Positions 37,841-48,500 of a stretch of DNA of 64,000 bases are shown in pieces. The notes beneath the pieces are model-generated. The model saw nothing but the letters and a program-made list of their open reading frames with translations, did not search any database and had not been told where the DNA came from. Origin of the DNA: Candidatus Latescibacterota bacterium. GTDB taxonomy: Bacteria > Latescibacterota > UBA2968 > GCA-2709665. Numbering within the stretch: the first letter of the stretch is position 1; each line of letters begins with the position of its first letter. Where the stretch lies: the NCBI GenBank assembly GCA_021295655.1, contig JAGWBX010000001.1, forward strand, positions 1 to 64,000. Direction: 5' to 3'. A program made the position numbers and the translations under genes.

Positions 37841-38517
37841 CCAACACCACCCATCTGCTTGAGTTCCTCCTCGGCACTTTGCGCAACCGGGCTCCTGGCA
37901 TATCTGTCCAGGATACGCTGCAGCAGCATTCTGGCCTGAACGGTATTTCCCGATACCCTGTAGCAGCGCGCGGCCTCCCGCAGCGCATTGGGCGCAAACG
38001 GCGAGTCGACGAATTCGTCGGCGAACGCCTGGTATTTGGCCGCCGCACCTGCCTGATCGCCCTGTTCTTCCATTGCAGCCGCGATACCGGACCAGGCACT
38101 GTATCTCGCGGGTCCCCACCCATCGAATTCCTGCAGGTATCGTTCGAATGCAGCCTGCGCCTCCGCGTATCGCCCGGTTTCGAAATAAAGGCCGCCTGCC
38201 AATTGAAGCGCCCGCCCCGCTGCCGCATCACCGCTGTAGGCTTCCGCAATGCGTTCCGCATCCAGAATGGCATCGTCAACCTGCCCCTGGAGCAGCAAAA
38301 CCCGTACCCGGCCCTCCGCCTCCACGGCTTCCCTGGCCTGGGCGTCCATCTGGTGCATGACAAGTACGCCGATCAGGAACAGGACAACCACCCCGCCGGC
38401 GATAGCAAGCACCCGGACATAGTTCTCTTCCACGTAAGCCCAAGCCGCCAGTATTCTGTTGACAAACTCATCCTGCCTGAGTTCCCGTCTGGTCATCCGT
38501 CCCCGCGTGCCCTGCAT
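37837..38517 (-). CDS. membrane-anchored tetratricopeptide-repeat protein (YfgM-like)
   Basis: A 226-residue protein with a short basic cytoplasmic N terminus, one transmembrane helix (about residues 37-57, VLAIAGGVVVLFLIGVLVM) and an outward-facing domain. TPR-type helix pairs fill residues 70-220 (GGLYFETGRYAEAQAAFERY). This matches the YfgM/ancillary SecYEG layout, where the TPR domain aids folding of exported proteins. The start is supported by GGAGGA seven bases upstream. It is translationally coupled to the heparinase-like gene, so it may help that protein rather than act generally. Confidence 0.75.
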   Translation of the reverse strand: MQGTRGRMTRRELRQDEFVNRILAAWAYVEENYVRVLAIAGGVVVLFLIGVLVMHQMDAQAREAVEAEGRVRVLLLQGQVDDAILDAERIAEAYSGDAAAGRALQLAGGLYFETGRYAEAQAAFERYLQEFDGWGPARYSAWSGIAAAMEEQGDQAGAAAKYQAFADEFVDSPFAPNALREAARCYRVSGNTVQARMLLQRILDRYARSPVAQSAEEELKQMGGVG

Positions 38518-38850
38518 AGTGCGTTCCTCCGTACCATAACAGCGTCAGATGAATCGATATCCATTTCCTGTTCTACCTGAAGTCAGTAAATATAGGTATT
38601 TTCCAGGTGCCGGCCAAGCGAAAGACGGGTACCGCCGACATTTACGGTTTCCCGCCGCTATCTCCCGGCCGCGGGTTAATAAGGCCGACGCGGACCCCGG
38701 CAGGCAATCGCCGGATCCGTGAGGAATTTCTGCCGGGCTCTTGACGAAATGTGAAAGATTGCCCATATTTCGGGCCGGTGGGTATATCCACGCCTCAGGT
38801 TATGCTTTTGCATTTGGAAGACTGAACCTCACAGCCGGAAATTCTCGAAA
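38518..38850 (+). promoter_or_regulatory. intergenic region with candidate dacA promoter
   Basis: This 333-base gap lies between divergent genes. A -35 TTGACG (38741-38746) and -10 CATATT (38764-38769) are separated by 17 bases and point toward the diadenylate cyclase gene. I see no gene or repeat in the rest. Confidence 0.4.
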
Positions 38851-39993
38851 ATGCCCGGATTAGAGATCGCATTTGCCGATTTTGTGGACGTCGTCGTCGT
38901 GGGTGGCTTGTTCTGGGGCCTGCTGGCCTGGACACGGAGGATGCACGCGCGCATGGCGCTTGTCGGGCTGGCGTTTCTGGGCGCATTCTATCTTCTGGCG
39001 CGGCAGTTCGAGTTGCAACTCACGGCGTGGATATTCCAGGGCTTTTTTGCAGTGCTGGTTGTGCTGCTTGTGGTTGTGTTTCAGGACGACCTGAGACGGC
39101 TCTTCGAGCAGATTGCCGCACTGGGCCTGGGCAGACGGATGTCGCGGCCGCGCGGAGGCAGTCTGGCTGTGCTGGTTCGTGCGATGCATCAGCTGGCAGC
39201 AAAGCGGCGGGGCGCCCTGGTGGTCCTGCCCGGGCGGGAGCCGCTGGACAGACTCTTGCAGGGCGGGATCGCACTTCAGGCGACCATCAGCGAGGAACTG
39301 ATCGATAGCCTGTTCGGCACGTCGTCGGCGGGCCACGACGGAGCCCTGGTGATGAGGGAAGACAGGCTGGAGCGTTTCGCCGTACATCTCCCACTATCAG
39401 AAAACCGCGCGGAACTCGGTCCGGGAGGCACGCGCCACGCCGCGGCGCTGGGTCTGGTCGAACGCAGCGATGCCCTTTGCCTCGTTGTTTCCGAAGAGCG
39501 CGGCACCATCGCCGTCGCGCTTCAGGGGCGACTGGAAGTCGTAAACGACCCCGACGAACTGCTTGCCAGGTTGCAGGAACATGCGCAGCATGTGGTTGCC
39601 GGGGGGCGGAGAAACGGACGGAGCCGGCTGGTGCGGCACCTGGCGGAAGGGCTGCTTGCATTCGCGCTGGCATTCGGTGCGTGGATGTTCCTGGTGCCCG
39701 GCGCGGCGGTACAGGAAACGACCTACGAAGTGGCGGTTGGCGTGGAGAATCTACCGGGCGGCTATGCGCTGGAGGGTGTCAGCCCTTCGGTTGTGGACGT
39801 TACCGTGAAGGGGCCACGACGCGCCCTTCTGCTGGCGCCGGTGGACGACTTTCGACTCGTGATCGATGCAAATTACGTGAAGATCGGACGCAGAACCTTT
39901 GAGTTTGGCGTCGAGTCGATAAGACACGGGACTGACCTGACGATCGTGAACGTGGAGCCCCGTAGAGTCAGGCTGGACGTGCGAAAGGAATAG
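38851..39993 (+). CDS. diadenylate cyclase (CdaA/DacA type) fused to a YbbR-like domain
   Basis: A 380-residue membrane enzyme making cyclic di-AMP from two ATP. Three transmembrane helices (about 12-28, 34-50, 57-77) and the DAC domain (about 95-235) follow the CdaA layout. The catalytic motifs are HDGAL near residue 162 and TRHAAALG near 195. A fourth membrane segment (about 264-285) leads to a single YbbR-like beta domain (about 290-380) outside. In Firmicutes the cyclase CdaA and its YbbR-repeat regulator CdaR are separate adjacent genes; here they are one polypeptide with only one repeat. The neighbouring genes (heparinase-like, exporters) fit cell-envelope homeostasis. Confidence 0.88.
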   Translation: MPGLEIAFADFVDVVVVGGLFWGLLAWTRRMHARMALVGLAFLGAFYLLARQFELQLTAWIFQGFFAVLVVLLVVVFQDDLRRLFEQIAALGLGRRMSRPRGGSLAVLVRAMHQLAAKRRGALVVLPGREPLDRLLQGGIALQATISEELIDSLFGTSSAGHDGALVMREDRLERFAVHLPLSENRAELGPGGTRHAAALGLVERSDALCLVVSEERGTIAVALQGRLEVVNDPDELLARLQEHAQHVVAGGRRNGRSRLVRHLAEGLLAFALAFGAWMFLVPGAAVQETTYEVAVGVENLPGGYALEGVSPSVVDVTVKGPRRALLLAPVDDFRLVIDANYVKIGRRTFEFGVESIRHGTDLTIVNVEPRRVRLDVRKE

Positions 39994-40156
39994 GACGGGC
40001 AACCAGCGATCCCTGGCTGGATCCCGTATTCCGGCAACTGACGTGTCCGGTCTGCGGCCGGGCGCCACGCTGATTCCGACCCGGACGACGATGTGATCGT
40101 GTACATTCGGCGATTGGACTCGAAGTCAGCGGCCGTTGTCGCGTGGGTGCCGAATA

Positions 40157-40879
40157 TTACGAAGAAACCAATCGCTCCCTGGATTCCATCTTGCGAAGGC
40201 CGACAAAAAGCAGCAGGCCCGACAGCAGTGCGACGGCCAGGCGATTCAGCAATACCCGGTCGCCCCACAATGTGTCTTCCATTCCGACCGGAGGATCGAA
40301 TGTATCCAGAAAAAGCACGAAAGGCGAATCGGGCATTGATCGCGAGGCAACCAGCGCAAGGCCCATCACGCCGGTAGCGAGCATCGCGGCTGCATTTCCG
40401 CTTCGACAGAGAACCGAAACGTAAAACGTGAGCCCCGCGGCAAAACACGCCGGCAGAAAGGCGTTCAACCCGCCCCGGAAAATCGGCATTTCCGCGAAGA
40501 AGAAATAGGAGATAACCGTCATTCCCATCAGCGTGCCCGCCAGCACCAGATAGACTCCCACCATCCGAATCGTCCAGATTTTGTAGTGCGACGAGGTTGT
40601 GCTGAACAATGTTTCCAATGTGTTCCTGTCGCGTTCGCCTGCGACGAGATCCATCGTCAGATAAATGGCAAGGGCGACTCCGGGAATTTCAACCAGAACG
40701 TTAAGCGCGCTCGATACGCCGAATCCTTCGTCGGGACGCCAGACTGCGAATGCGTACATGGCGACGTAATAGACGAGGATCCCGATGGCCATGAACATCA
40801 GTTTTCTGTGAAAGATGATCCTGCAGCTCAGCCGATAGAGCCGCCACGTGGTCAATAGCAGTTCCCGCCAGTTCAGCAC
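40157..40879 (-). CDS. ABC-2 type transporter permease
   Basis: A 240-residue integral membrane protein with about six transmembrane helices. It has the ABC-2 hallmark of an amphipathic N terminus (NWRELLLTTWRLYRLSC) and YLTMDLVAGERDRNTLETLFST after the second helix, seen in lipid and drug exporters. A GTG at 40879 preceded by GGGGAGGGA is used; the start lies within the end of the upstream RND-ABC gene, giving translational coupling. Its ATPase is probably the C-terminal ABC domain of that fused protein. Cargo unknown. Confidence 0.82.
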   Translation of the reverse strand: MLNWRELLLTTWRLYRLSCRIIFHRKLMFMAIGILVYYVAMYAFAVWRPDEGFGVSSALNVLVEIPGVALAIYLTMDLVAGERDRNTLETLFSTTSSHYKIWTIRMVGVYLVLAGTLMGMTVISYFFFAEMPIFRGGLNAFLPACFAAGLTFYVSVLCRSGNAAAMLATGVMGLALVASRSMPDSPFVLFLDTFDPPVGMEDTLWGDRVLLNRLAVALLSGLLLFVGLRKMESRERLVSS

Positions 40880-43800
40880 GGTTGTCCCTCCCCTCTGCCA
40901 AGCAGGTACAGGTACGCGTCTTCCAGGGTTGGATCCGCACGCTGCGCACCGATTCCAACCGGTGCGCGTTCGGACAGGAACCGCATCCGTACGCCGTCCG
41001 GCGTACGCTGGTGCGATACATGCTTCTGGTTTTCTTCCATTTCGGAAATGGGCCCGTCGGAAACCACCGCGTCCCACACCCGTCCCGTCGCCAGATTCCT
41101 CATCTCCCCCGGCGTTCCCGTATACACAAGACGCCCCTGGTCCAGTACCGCCAGCCGATTGCAGCTTCCCGAGATGTCTTCCACGATATGCGTGGAAAAA
41201 ATGACAATACGATCCTGGCTCAATCTGGCGAGGAGGTTGCGAAACCGGATCCGCTCCAGCGGATCGAGCCCTGCGGTGGGCTCGTCCACCACGACGATCA
41301 GCGGAGCGTGCAGGAGCGTCTGCGCGATGCCGAGCCGCTGTTTCATTCCGCCCGAAAAGGAGTCGATCGGATCGTCCTTGCGTTCGATCAGGTTGACCTG
41401 ATCCAGAGATTCGATCACCCGGTTCTCACGAATTGTCCTGTCCTTGAAGCCCTCGAGCAGCGCCCTGTATTCCAGATATTCGTATGCGGAAAGGTGTCCG
41501 TAGTTGCCGAAGTGCTGTGGAAGGTACCCGATCAGTCCGTGGATCGAACCCTTGTTCAGGATGTTTCGGCCATCGATCAGAATGGACCCGTAGCTGGGTT
41601 CGAGTACCCGGCAGAGAATACGCATCAACGTGGTCTTGCCGGCGCCGTTCGGGCCCAGAAGACCGAACATCCCCCTGCCGATTTCCAGGTTGACACCCGC
41701 CAGCGCCCTGAATTCCGGCCGGGGAACGCCAATGATCGGCAGGGCCGACGCCATCCGATAAAACCAACGGCGCGGCCGCGCAAAACGTCCAGGCAGAGCA
41801 TCGGGATCGATCTCGCCGGTGCGCACCCTGTCAGCGAGCCAGCGCGCCGTACGATAGCCGGCCCACAGCCCGAAGGTGGCGAGCGTGATGGAAAGCAGGT
41901 CCAGCCGCCAGTGTACATAGGCGATAAACGCCAGCGGAAGAACGGCTCTGTGCAGCAGCCTGACAACGCGGGCGTACGGCGCCGGCAGATGCCATTGACG
42001 GAGGTCTCCGAGACATCGACCCACGTGCGTCACCATAAAGGCCAACGCCAACGCGTGCAGATAGATCCAGATTTCGTCTTCGAAATAGGTCGTGAAGGCC
42101 GACAACAGAGCGAGCAACGGCAGCTTCCAGTAGAGGGCATCGCGTACCGCCTTGCGGTCCTGCGGGTCCAGGCCCGTTCTCATGAGCCGCCCCCGCCGTC
42201 GATCATCGCGCGCCCACTCCCGCATAAAACGCCCGGACGCGCCGTAAATCTTGGTAAGGTTTCTCAGCTCAATGGAGTGCACGGCACTCGACACACGCCG
42301 GGCGGCGACTCGCGAGCGATGCACCTTCTGGACGATCCAGACCACAGTCAAAAACGCGCCCCAGATGGGTATTATCGACAGGCTTGCCCAGAATATGCTT
42401 TCATATCGGACAAAAATGCCGTAGCCGGACGCGGCAGTGGCCAGCAGCGAGAGCGTGACGCCGGCGAACCCCATGTCGGCAAGCCAGTCTCCGATCTGAT
42501 CCAGCCCCATATATACAACCGGAATCAGGATCAGTGTGGACACCATGGAAACCGACAATCCGCCCAGTACCGTGATTGCGAACGGCGGCCAGATCTCAAA
42601 ATCGCCGCCGAATTCCAGCGCCAGCGGAAGTACGCCCAGAAGCGTCGTGGCCGTCGTCATCAGGATGGGTCGCACGCGGGACCTCGCCGCGGCCAGTACA
42701 GCGCGTTCCCGGCGAAAGCCGAATCGGGACCTGAGCACACCAACCGCGTCGATCAGGATAATCCCGTTATTCACGGCAATGCCCAGCAGGACGATAAAGC
42801 CCAGAAGCGCCATCGGACCCTCCTGCTGGCTCAGGCCCGTGCCTGACATCATCAGCGCCCAGCAGGAGCCGACGGCCGCGGGCGGCAGCGTACACAGGAT
42901 GATTATCGGAGAGGCGAGGGATTCAAACAGCGACGCCAGAATCATATAGATGAGCAGCGCGGCTATTGCCATCATCCAGTAGTATATCATCTCCTCCTGT
43001 GCCTCGATGACTTCGATTGAATATCCCTCAGGCAGCGCCATATCCTGGAGTGTCGCGCGCACGACACGCCTCGCAAGATCCAGCCGTGGCTGTGAATCCA
43101 GGACTTCCGAGGGAAACCTGTAGGAAACCACAAGCCGGCGGGCCTGGTCGGTCCGCAACAGGCTGCTTCTGCCCTCATCCGTCCGGACCCGTGCGACTTC
43201 GTCCAGTGGCACGAAATGGCCGTCCTGGTTCAGAATGCGCGATCGCCGGAATTCAGCCAGCCCGTAGCGGTCGCGGTCCTCCTCTTCGATGGTTCGTACT
43301 TCGATGGGTATCTCGGTTGCATCGGGAAGTAGAAAGGGTACTGTTGTGCGGAATCCGTCCCATCGGGTGTCGCCCATTGCTGCGAGGACTTCTTGTGCGC
43401 CGAGCCGCCGGTCGAACAGGGCCGCCGCATCGGGTATCACCTGAACTTCGGGCGAACTCCGTTCGGCGTCGGCACGGACGCTGTTGGCATCCACCTCCTC
43501 GAGTTCCTCGAGCCTGAATGACACGTCGTTCGCAATCATCGTCAGTACCGTAAAGTCGTATCCGCGAACCACGACCTGTTCGTTCGGCGTGGTCCCTGTC
43601 AGGTCGAATCCTCCGGAACTGCGTCTCCGACGTTGACCTATCCCCTGCCCACGACCACCCCTCCCCGCCCTGGGCCGGGGTTCGTATCCCACGACACCTC
43701 CCTGCACATTCTGCAGTTTCTCATCCAGTTGTTCTTTGATTTCATCCAGCGAGATACCACCGGGCCGGTCGGAACGGTTTAGCAGCAGGACGCTAACGTC

Positions 43801-45585
43801 GGCCTCGGCCTCCCGGATCGACGTCGTAAACCGATCCAGTCCGGGCACGTCCCGTACGGATTCTTCCACCTGTTTCGCGACCTCATCCGTGGCATCCAGA
43901 GTGGCCCCTTCCGGCAGATTCACGTAAACCGTAAAGCGAGTCTCCTCTCTCCGTACCTGCTGTTGAAGCAGGTAGAAAAAGGCCAGGACGAGTGTCAGCG
44001 CGAGGGCGCCGCCTACCGACAGGACCACCGATGCACGGTGCCGCAAAGCGGCCTTCAACAGCAGGGTATACCGTTCGAGCAGACCGCGGACGTCCGGCGG
44101 CTGCCGGACCTCCCGGCTCAATGCGCGGACGGCGAGGGCGGGAACAAGCGTAAGCGCCACCAGCAGTGACGCCATAAGTGGAAACGCCATGGACAGCGCG
44201 AGTTCGCGCAGCAGGTCCCGTGCGTCGCTTTCGATGAACAGGACCGGCAGGAATGCGGTTACCGTGGTTGCCGTTGCCGCGACCACCGCGCGCCCGACTT
44301 CGGACGCCCCTTCGCGTGCCGCGCGAGAGGGCGATTTTCCTCGCTCGTAGTGTTTGAAGATATTCTCCATCACCACGATGCCGTTGTCCGCAAGCATTCC
44401 CATCGCGAGGGCGAGACCGCAAAGAGAGAGCACGTTTACGGACAGCCCGCCCAGGTACATCAGATTGAAGGTCATCAGAAGAGAAACCGGGATGGCCAGC
44501 AGGAGGACCGAAACAAAACGAAGGTTGCGAAGAAACAGAAAGAGCACGATCAGTCCGAGCACGGCGCCGACAATGGCCGCCTGTTTCAGGGTGGATAGCG
44601 CCCCGGCCATCAGATCGGCCTGGGAAGAACTCACGCCGAGTTCCACCCCCTCACTCGAGAAATTCCGGTTCAGCCGTTCGATGGCGCCTTCCACGGCTGC
44701 GGCCACTTCGATCAGATTCGCTTCGTCGTCCTTCTGGATTCGTACGCCCACCGAAGGTTTGCCATTGACTCTGTGCCGGTCGGCCTGGTCCTGCAGGCCG
44801 TGCTCGATCCGGGAGACGTCGCCCAGCCTGAGCGTGCCATCCTCGTCCAGGACAAGATCGCGAATCTGACGCAGATCCGTAAACTGTCCCTGAACGCTTA
44901 CCGAATAGGCCCGGTTCCCGTCGTAGACCCGGCCCAGGTACTCGCGCCTCCGGTTATGGCTGTTAAGGCGCGTCCGTACCTGACCTGCCGAGAGGCCATG
45001 CGCCTCCAGCATGAAAGGATCCAGGACGATTTCCACGGCGCTGCGGCGGCCGCCCAATACGGACACGTTCACGACGCCGTCTACGGACTCCAATTCGGGC
45101 CGGATCTTTTCCTCGGTGAACTCCCGCAGCTGGTTCAGATCCCAGTCGGCGAGTACGTGAAGCTCCATGATGCTGCTGCTGAGGTCCGTGGAATCGAACC
45201 TCCTTACATCGGTTTGCGTGCGCTCGGGCAACGTCGCCTGCAATCTGTTCAGGTTGCTCTGCAGCTGAAGCAGGGCGAATTTCATATCCACGTCGGCCGC
45301 AAAGGAGATCCGTATTCCCCCCCTGTTGGCCATCGCGAACGATTCCATCTCCTGAATGCCGTCGAGTTTGCCGATCTCCCCTTCCACGGGAATCAGCAGA
45401 TCTCTCTCGACCTGTTCCGGAGAAGCCCCCTGCAACGTGAGCGTGACAAACACCTCCGGGAAGATCAGCTCCGGAAAAAGCTGTATCGGAAGCCTCGTCC
45501 ACGACACGACACCCAATATTGCGAATGCAGCGAAGAACATGGACGTGGTCACCGGCCGCCGGACCGCAAGGTTGGGGAGAATCAC
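40873..45585 (-). CDS. RND (AcrB-type) efflux transporter fused to an ABC ATPase domain
   Basis: A single 1,570-residue open frame joining two transporter classes. Residues 1-1040 are a complete HAE-type RND pump (NLAVRRPVTTSMFFAAFAILG start, twelve membrane helices, two porter domains). From about 1101, ELRNLTKIYG is the first strand of an ABC ATPase. A 180-residue insert with several membrane helices then interrupts the domain. The rest continues as GLLGPNGAGKTT (Walker A about 1308), SFSGGMKQ (signature about 1405), VVVDEPTAGLDP (Walker B about 1430) and STHIVED. RND pumps use proton motive force and ABC domains hydrolyse ATP, so both energy modes share one polypeptide. GTG start with AGGAGG; it overlaps the upstream RND stop as GTGA. 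Confidence 0.85.
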   Translation of the reverse strand: MILPNLAVRRPVTTSMFFAAFAILGVVSWTRLPIQLFPELIFPEVFVTLTLQGASPEQVERDLLIPVEGEIGKLDGIQEMESFAMANRGGIRISFAADVDMKFALLQLQSNLNRLQATLPERTQTDVRRFDSTDLSSSIMELHVLADWDLNQLREFTEEKIRPELESVDGVVNVSVLGGRRSAVEIVLDPFMLEAHGLSAGQVRTRLNSHNRRREYLGRVYDGNRAYSVSVQGQFTDLRQIRDLVLDEDGTLRLGDVSRIEHGLQDQADRHRVNGKPSVGVRIQKDDEANLIEVAAAVEGAIERLNRNFSSEGVELGVSSSQADLMAGALSTLKQAAIVGAVLGLIVLFLFLRNLRFVSVLLLAIPVSLLMTFNLMYLGGLSVNVLSLCGLALAMGMLADNGIVVMENIFKHYERGKSPSRAAREGASEVGRAVVAATATTVTAFLPVLFIESDARDLLRELALSMAFPLMASLLVALTLVPALAVRALSREVRQPPDVRGLLERYTLLLKAALRHRASVVLSVGGALALTLVLAFFYLLQQQVRREETRFTVYVNLPEGATLDATDEVAKQVEESVRDVPGLDRFTTSIREAEADVSVLLLNRSDRPGGISLDEIKEQLDEKLQNVQGGVVGYEPRPRAGRGGRGQGIGQRRRRSSGGFDLTGTTPNEQVVVRGYDFTVLTMIANDVSFRLEELEEVDANSVRADAERSSPEVQVIPDAAALFDRRLGAQEVLAAMGDTRWDGFRTTVPFLLPDATEIPIEVRTIEEEDRDRYGLAEFRRSRILNQDGHFVPLDEVARVRTDEGRSSLLRTDQARRLVVSYRFPSEVLDSQPRLDLARRVVRATLQDMALPEGYSIEVIEAQEEMIYYWMMAIAALLIYMILASLFESLASPIIILCTLPPAAVGSCWALMMSGTGLSQQEGPMALLGFIVLLGIAVNNGIILIDAVGVLRSRFGFRRERAVLAAARSRVRPILMTTATTLLGVLPLALEFGGDFEIWPPFAITVLGGLSVSMVSTLILIPVVYMGLDQIGDWLADMGFAGVTLSLLATAASGYGIFVRYESIFWASLSIIPIWGAFLTVVWIVQKVHRSRVAARRVSSAVHSIELRNLTKIYGASGRFMREWARDDRRRGRLMRTGLDPQDRKAVRDALYWKLPLLALLSAFTTYFEDEIWIYLHALALAFMVTHVGRCLGDLRQWHLPAPYARVVRLLHRAVLPLAFIAYVHWRLDLLSITLATFGLWAGYRTARWLADRVRTGEIDPDALPGRFARPRRWFYRMASALPIIGVPRPEFRALAGVNLEIGRGMFGLLGPNGAGKTTLMRILCRVLEPSYGSILIDGRNILNKGSIHGLIGYLPQHFGNYGHLSAYEYLEYRALLEGFKDRTIRENRVIESLDQVNLIERKDDPIDSFSGGMKQRLGIAQTLLHAPLIVVVDEPTAGLDPLERIRFRNLLARLSQDRIVIFSTHIVEDISGSCNRLAVLDQGRLVYTGTPGEMRNLATGRVWDAVVSDGPISEMEENQKHVSHQRTPDGVRMRFLSERAPVGIGAQRADPTLEDAYLYLLGRGEGQPC

Positions 45586-48500
45586 GCCGTCCTCCTGATT
45601 CTGAGCCGTTCGATCAGTTCGTAAACGACCGGAATCACCACCAGGGTCATCAATGTGGACGTTACCAATCCACCAATGACCGCCATCGCCATCGGCGCGC
45701 GCAGACGGGCGCCTTCGCCGACACCCACCGCCATGGGCAATAACGCCAGTATGGTTGTGGCGCTGGTCATCAGGATCGGACGCAGCCGATCCTGCGCACC
45801 CTGGAGTACGGCCTTTCTCACGTCGGCCGCTTTGCGCCGCAACTGGTTGATGTGGTCCACCAGAATGATGGCGTCGTTAACGGCGATGCCTCCCAGCATG
45901 ATCGCTCCGATGAATGCCATCACGCCAAAGGACTCTCCCAGGCCCCAGAAAGCGAACACCACCCCGATGCCGGCCAGCGGCACCGTCAACATAACGGTAA
46001 ACGGATGCAGCAAAGATTCGAATAGCGACGCCATGACCATATAAACGAGCACCACGGACAGCAAAAGGGCGAATTGCAGGCCTCCGAATGATTCGGCCCG
46101 CTCCCGTTCTTCGCCGGTTATGGTGACCCGATATCCGTGCGGAATGGCCATCTGTCCCACCGCCTGCCTGATCTGCGTTGCCGCCTGGCTCAAGACCATG
46201 CCCTCGGTCAGAAAAGCGGATACCCTCCCCACCCTGCGCTGCCCGTCACGCAGAATTTCCCTTGGACCCTGGACCACGCGAAGCTCCGCAAGATCTCCCA
46301 GGGTGAGCATTGCCCCGTCAGGGCCGTCAATTCGCGCATGTTTCAGCTCGCGAAGATCCACGTCTTCGAAACCCACCCGGATGGTTCGCGTACGCTGGTC
46401 CTTGGAGAGTTCTCCGGCTTCCTCGCCGCCCAGTCTGCGCTCGAGTTCACGCACGAGGTTCTGTGAAGTCAGGCCGAACGCGGCGGTGACATCCGGCTGC
46501 AGCACGACGTCCACCTCGGGCTGACCATCCTGGAAGCTGGAACGTACGTTATATACCGTCGGCAATGCGTCCATGCGCCGTTTCAAATCTGCCGTCAGTT
46601 CCCGAAGCAACACCAGATTCTCACCACTCACCTCGACCTGGACGGGTGCTGCGCCTCCACGTATAAGTCCTTCCAATGCAGATTTTTGAAGTCGATAGTT
46701 AACCTTGATATTCGGGACATCCAGAAGGGCTGCATCCAGTGCGGCGGTGAGTTCGGCGACGCCCCGACGGTCCCCCTGCCGGCCCAGAACGACCGTCAGT
46801 TCGGCCCGGTTCGGACCGGTGGGCTCTCCCACGGCCGTGAACCGGTTCGGATCGGTTCCCACGCGCAGGTAGATGTGCAGCGCTTCCTCTCCGGCAACCT
46901 CCTGTGCGATTGCTGCAACGCGCCTCGCCACCCGGTCTGTTGACTCGAGTCTTGTGCCCTCCGGCATTGCGAGGTCCACGTGGAGTACCCCTTCGTCTTC
47001 CGTGGGAATGAATGACGTATGGATGGACGTGGCCATATAGAAGGCGGCGAAAAGGCATGCCGCAAGTACCGCCGTCGTGCGGCCCTTATGGTTGAGTGAC
47101 GCTGCCAGAAATCGTCTGAACGTCTGCGCCCCGGCGACCCCTGTCGCCGTGCGTGGATACCGCCTGAAAAGCCGTGCGGTCAACATGGGGACCACCGTCA
47201 TCGCCACCGCAAGAGACGAAATCAGCGAAAACGCGACCGTCCAGGCCTGTTCCTTGAAGAGTTCACCGGCCAATCCTTGAAGATAGACGATGGGCAGAAA
47301 CACGGAAACCGTCGTCAGTGTTGAAGCCAGAATCGCGACCCCGACCTCGCCAGCGCCTTTGACGGAGGCTTCGGCGGCTGTTTCACCGCTTTCGAGATGC
47401 CGGTAGATGTTTTCTATCACGACAATGGCGTTATCCACCAGCATGCCGGCGCCCAGCGCCAGACCGCCGAGGGTCATCACATTCAACGTCAACCCCTGGA
47501 AATACATCAGGGTAAAGGTAGCCAGAACGGAAATCGGTATGGCAAGGCCAATCACCAGCGTGGCGGTCCATTGCCGGAGCGCGGCAAGCAAAACGCCCAC
47601 GGCCAGCAACGCGCCGATAACGGCCGCCTCCTCCACTTCGTTTACCGCGCGTTCGACGAAGCGCGCCTGGTTTTCCACCACCGTAAACCGGATGCCGGCC
47701 AGATCGGCCTCCAGGCTTCCCAGCTCCTGGAGGACCCCGTTGACCACTGAAGAGGTATTCTCGCCGGCTTCCTTGTAAACCGAAAGCCCTACGCACTCCA
47801 CTCCGTCCAGGCGGACGATGGTTTCCCGCTCTTTATATCGCAGCGCCACGGTACCCACGTCGCTGACCGTGACCGGCACGCGCTGGGTCGAGGCGTCTCC
47901 CCCGCCGTTCGACGATTCGCCCCCGCGCTCGCCCACAACCAGGTTGTTCACGTCCGCCATATCGGTCAGCCGTCCCAGGCCCTTTACCAGATAGGATCGC
48001 TGGCCGTCCTTTAACGTGCCTCCGGAGACGTCTGAATTCGCCTCGCGAATCCGCGAAACCACCGTTGCGGAACTAATGCCAAATGCTTGCAGGAGATAGG
48101 AATCCAGTGTGACGCGGATCTCCTTCTCGGCCCCCCCTTCGATTTCCGCCGAAGCCACGCCGAACAACCCCTCGAGTTTGGGACGGATGGTGGTTTCCAC
48201 GGTGCCAAGCAATTCGTCGGGATCCTGCCAGTCGGCTCCCGATACGGCCAGGCGCATTACCGGCAACGCCTGAGGGTCTTCCTGTGTAACGTCAAGACTC
48301 GTGATATCGGGATCGGACGCGTACCGCGCCACTTTCTTTTGGACATCGAGTACGGCGAAATCCATGTCCGCATCCCACTCGAATTCCGCAATCACCACGG
48401 CCTGCCCGGAGCGGGATACGGAATGTACGCGTTTGACGTGTCGCACCGTACCGATGTCCCCTTCCAGGCGCTGAGCATATCGTTCCTCCATCTCTCTGGG

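Noticed and set aside
40882-42846. Long open frame (about 654 codons) on the plus strand opposite the RND-ABC gene
   Set aside because: It is Arg/Gln/His-rich with no domain-like sequence and lies fully antisense to a clear transporter gene; a GC-rich shadow frame.
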